From Gordius sp. MW1 (lineage: Eukaryota; Nematomorpha; Gordioida; Gordea; Gordiidae), in assembly GCA_964036665.1 (NCBI GenBank), contig OZ038531.1:2976001-3040000 (forward strand): a stretch of 64,000 nucleotides of DNA, read 5' to 3'. The notes beneath the pieces are model-generated. The model had not been told where the DNA came from, made no database searches, and was given only the letters and a program-made list of their open reading frames with translations. A program made the position numbers and the translations under genes. The first letter of the stretch is position 1, and every line of letters starts with the position of its first letter. Shown here piece by piece: positions 63,152 through 64,000 of this stretch.

Positions 63152-63324
63152 CATGGGCGTAGGCAGGATTCGAGTTAGAGAGGGGCAATTATGATTTAGG
63201 GAGGGGCAATATTACAATTTTTTGAAATTTTAACCCTAATTATAAGAAATTTTAAAGAATATATGGATCCAGAGGGGGGGGGGCAGCCGCCCCTCTCTGC
63301 CTTACCCCCTTGGCTACGCCCATG
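63152..63324. repeat. Family C element, opposite orientation
   Basis: CATGGGCGTAGGCAGGATTC to TTGGCTACGCCCATG. Confidence 0.8.
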
Positions 63325-63697
63325 AGCCTTTATATAATTTTGGCTAAACACTAGGAAAAACCACTTTTTATGTGCAAATATAAGTTTGTTAGTTAAAATG
63401 AATATAATACAATAAGCTTATTTAATAGGTGGATGTATTTAAATTTAGCTTATCATCTAGCTACATTTTGATCATCTTGATCAAAGTTGTGCAATGCTAT
63501 TACTTTAAACTAATTTAATTCATCCATACATAATAAACTCTCAATATGCCAACTCACAATCCGAATCCAATCAGCAGGATTTAAATTCAACTTATCAAAC
63601 CTCGATGGAAATGAAATAGGCAAGTGAATAAAATACGGTGTAAATTGCTAAAATAAATAAAGCTTTACTTTTTGAAACACCTATAAGAGATTTTTAG

Positions 63698-63740
63698 TTA
63701 AATTGATAGAGAGTTTATACTATAAACTCTATCAATTTAA
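63698..63740. repeat. Near-perfect 43-bp palindrome
   Basis: Arms TTAAATTGATAGAGAGTTTA and TATAAACTCTATCAATTTAA pair except for two extra bases in the left arm. Confidence 0.7.
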
Positions 63741-64000
63741 TGGTTGAAAATGAGGGTAAAAGGGGGACCCCCCCCCCCGGTTAAGATAAAGGGTAAAAAG
63801 GGGGGGGGGGCAAACCAACGGAACAAAAAAGGGAGGGGGCAAAATTCTTAATTTATTATATATTTTTAATTTTTTTATCACCATTTTTCGATTGATACAT
63901 GATCGAAAAAATATTGATTAGCTTTTATGGATAAATTATTAAAATGAGTATATTTATAAATATTAAATAAATAAATTATAAAAACCAAAAGACCAAACCG

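Larger units (their letters stand above)
62363..64000. other. Repeat-rich terminal stretch, no gene
   Basis: Contains the empty-site paralogue of the LTR element insertion (62685-62760), a family C copy (63152-63324), a palindrome (63698-63740) and runs of C and G (63769-63812). Confidence 0.5.

Noticed and set aside
1-64000. tRNA, rRNA or CRISPR features
   Set aside because: No cloverleaf with box A/B, no rRNA-like conserved stretch, and the repeats are dispersed inverted-repeat elements without regular spacers.

Overview
The window is AT-rich animal nuclear DNA. It contains introns with GT-AG borders, three conserved metazoan genes with split codons, and a dense load of DNA transposons and their short non-autonomous derivatives. 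The proteins and the RTE-, mariner-, piggyBac- and hAT-like remnants fit an invertebrate. I cannot place the phylum from sequence alone.

Layout. (1) About 457-9857, + strand: 16 exons of a LARP1-like RNA-binding protein. The first exons lie upstream of the window. The La motif is clear and the C-terminal DM15-like region is very divergent. (2) 9858-12407: gap between convergent 3' ends. (3) 12408-23453, - strand: a complete 10-exon integrin-linked kinase (ILK) gene, predicted 461 aa, with ankyrin repeats followed by a pseudokinase domain. (4) 23454-27675: gap holding a decayed RTE-type LINE piece. (5) 27676-40977, - strand: a complete 28-exon GARNL3 gene, predicted 1096 aa, with a RapGAP domain, a CNH domain and a long low-complexity tail. 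(6) 40978-64000: a gene-poor, repeat-rich half. It has LINE remnants, a 720-bp hAT derivative with an exact 8-bp target duplication, an adjacent mariner-like element with TA flanks, a piggyBac fragment, a decayed RTE element, and a small LTR element whose empty-site paralogue lies just downstream. Two candidate + strand exons (52891-52953 and 58922-59026) may belong to one unrecognised gene.

At least six families of short inverted-repeat elements recur, mostly inside introns. I call them A (GGGCTTGTC ends), B (TAGTGTTGTAAAAACGGC ends), C (CATGGGCGTAGCC ends), D (CATAGACTAATA ends), E (CCTATACGTCAAG) and F (GC-rich CCCGA-type ends). Families B, D and F each have copies flanked by exact 8-bp duplications, which points to hAT-type mobilisation.

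The genes do not form an operon. ILK acts in integrin adhesions, GARNL3 is a predicted Rap-type GAP, and LARP1 acts in mRNA translation and stability. Any functional link from their adjacency is speculation. Exon models were built by hand from splice sites, reading phase and remembered family motifs; no search or alignment program was run.
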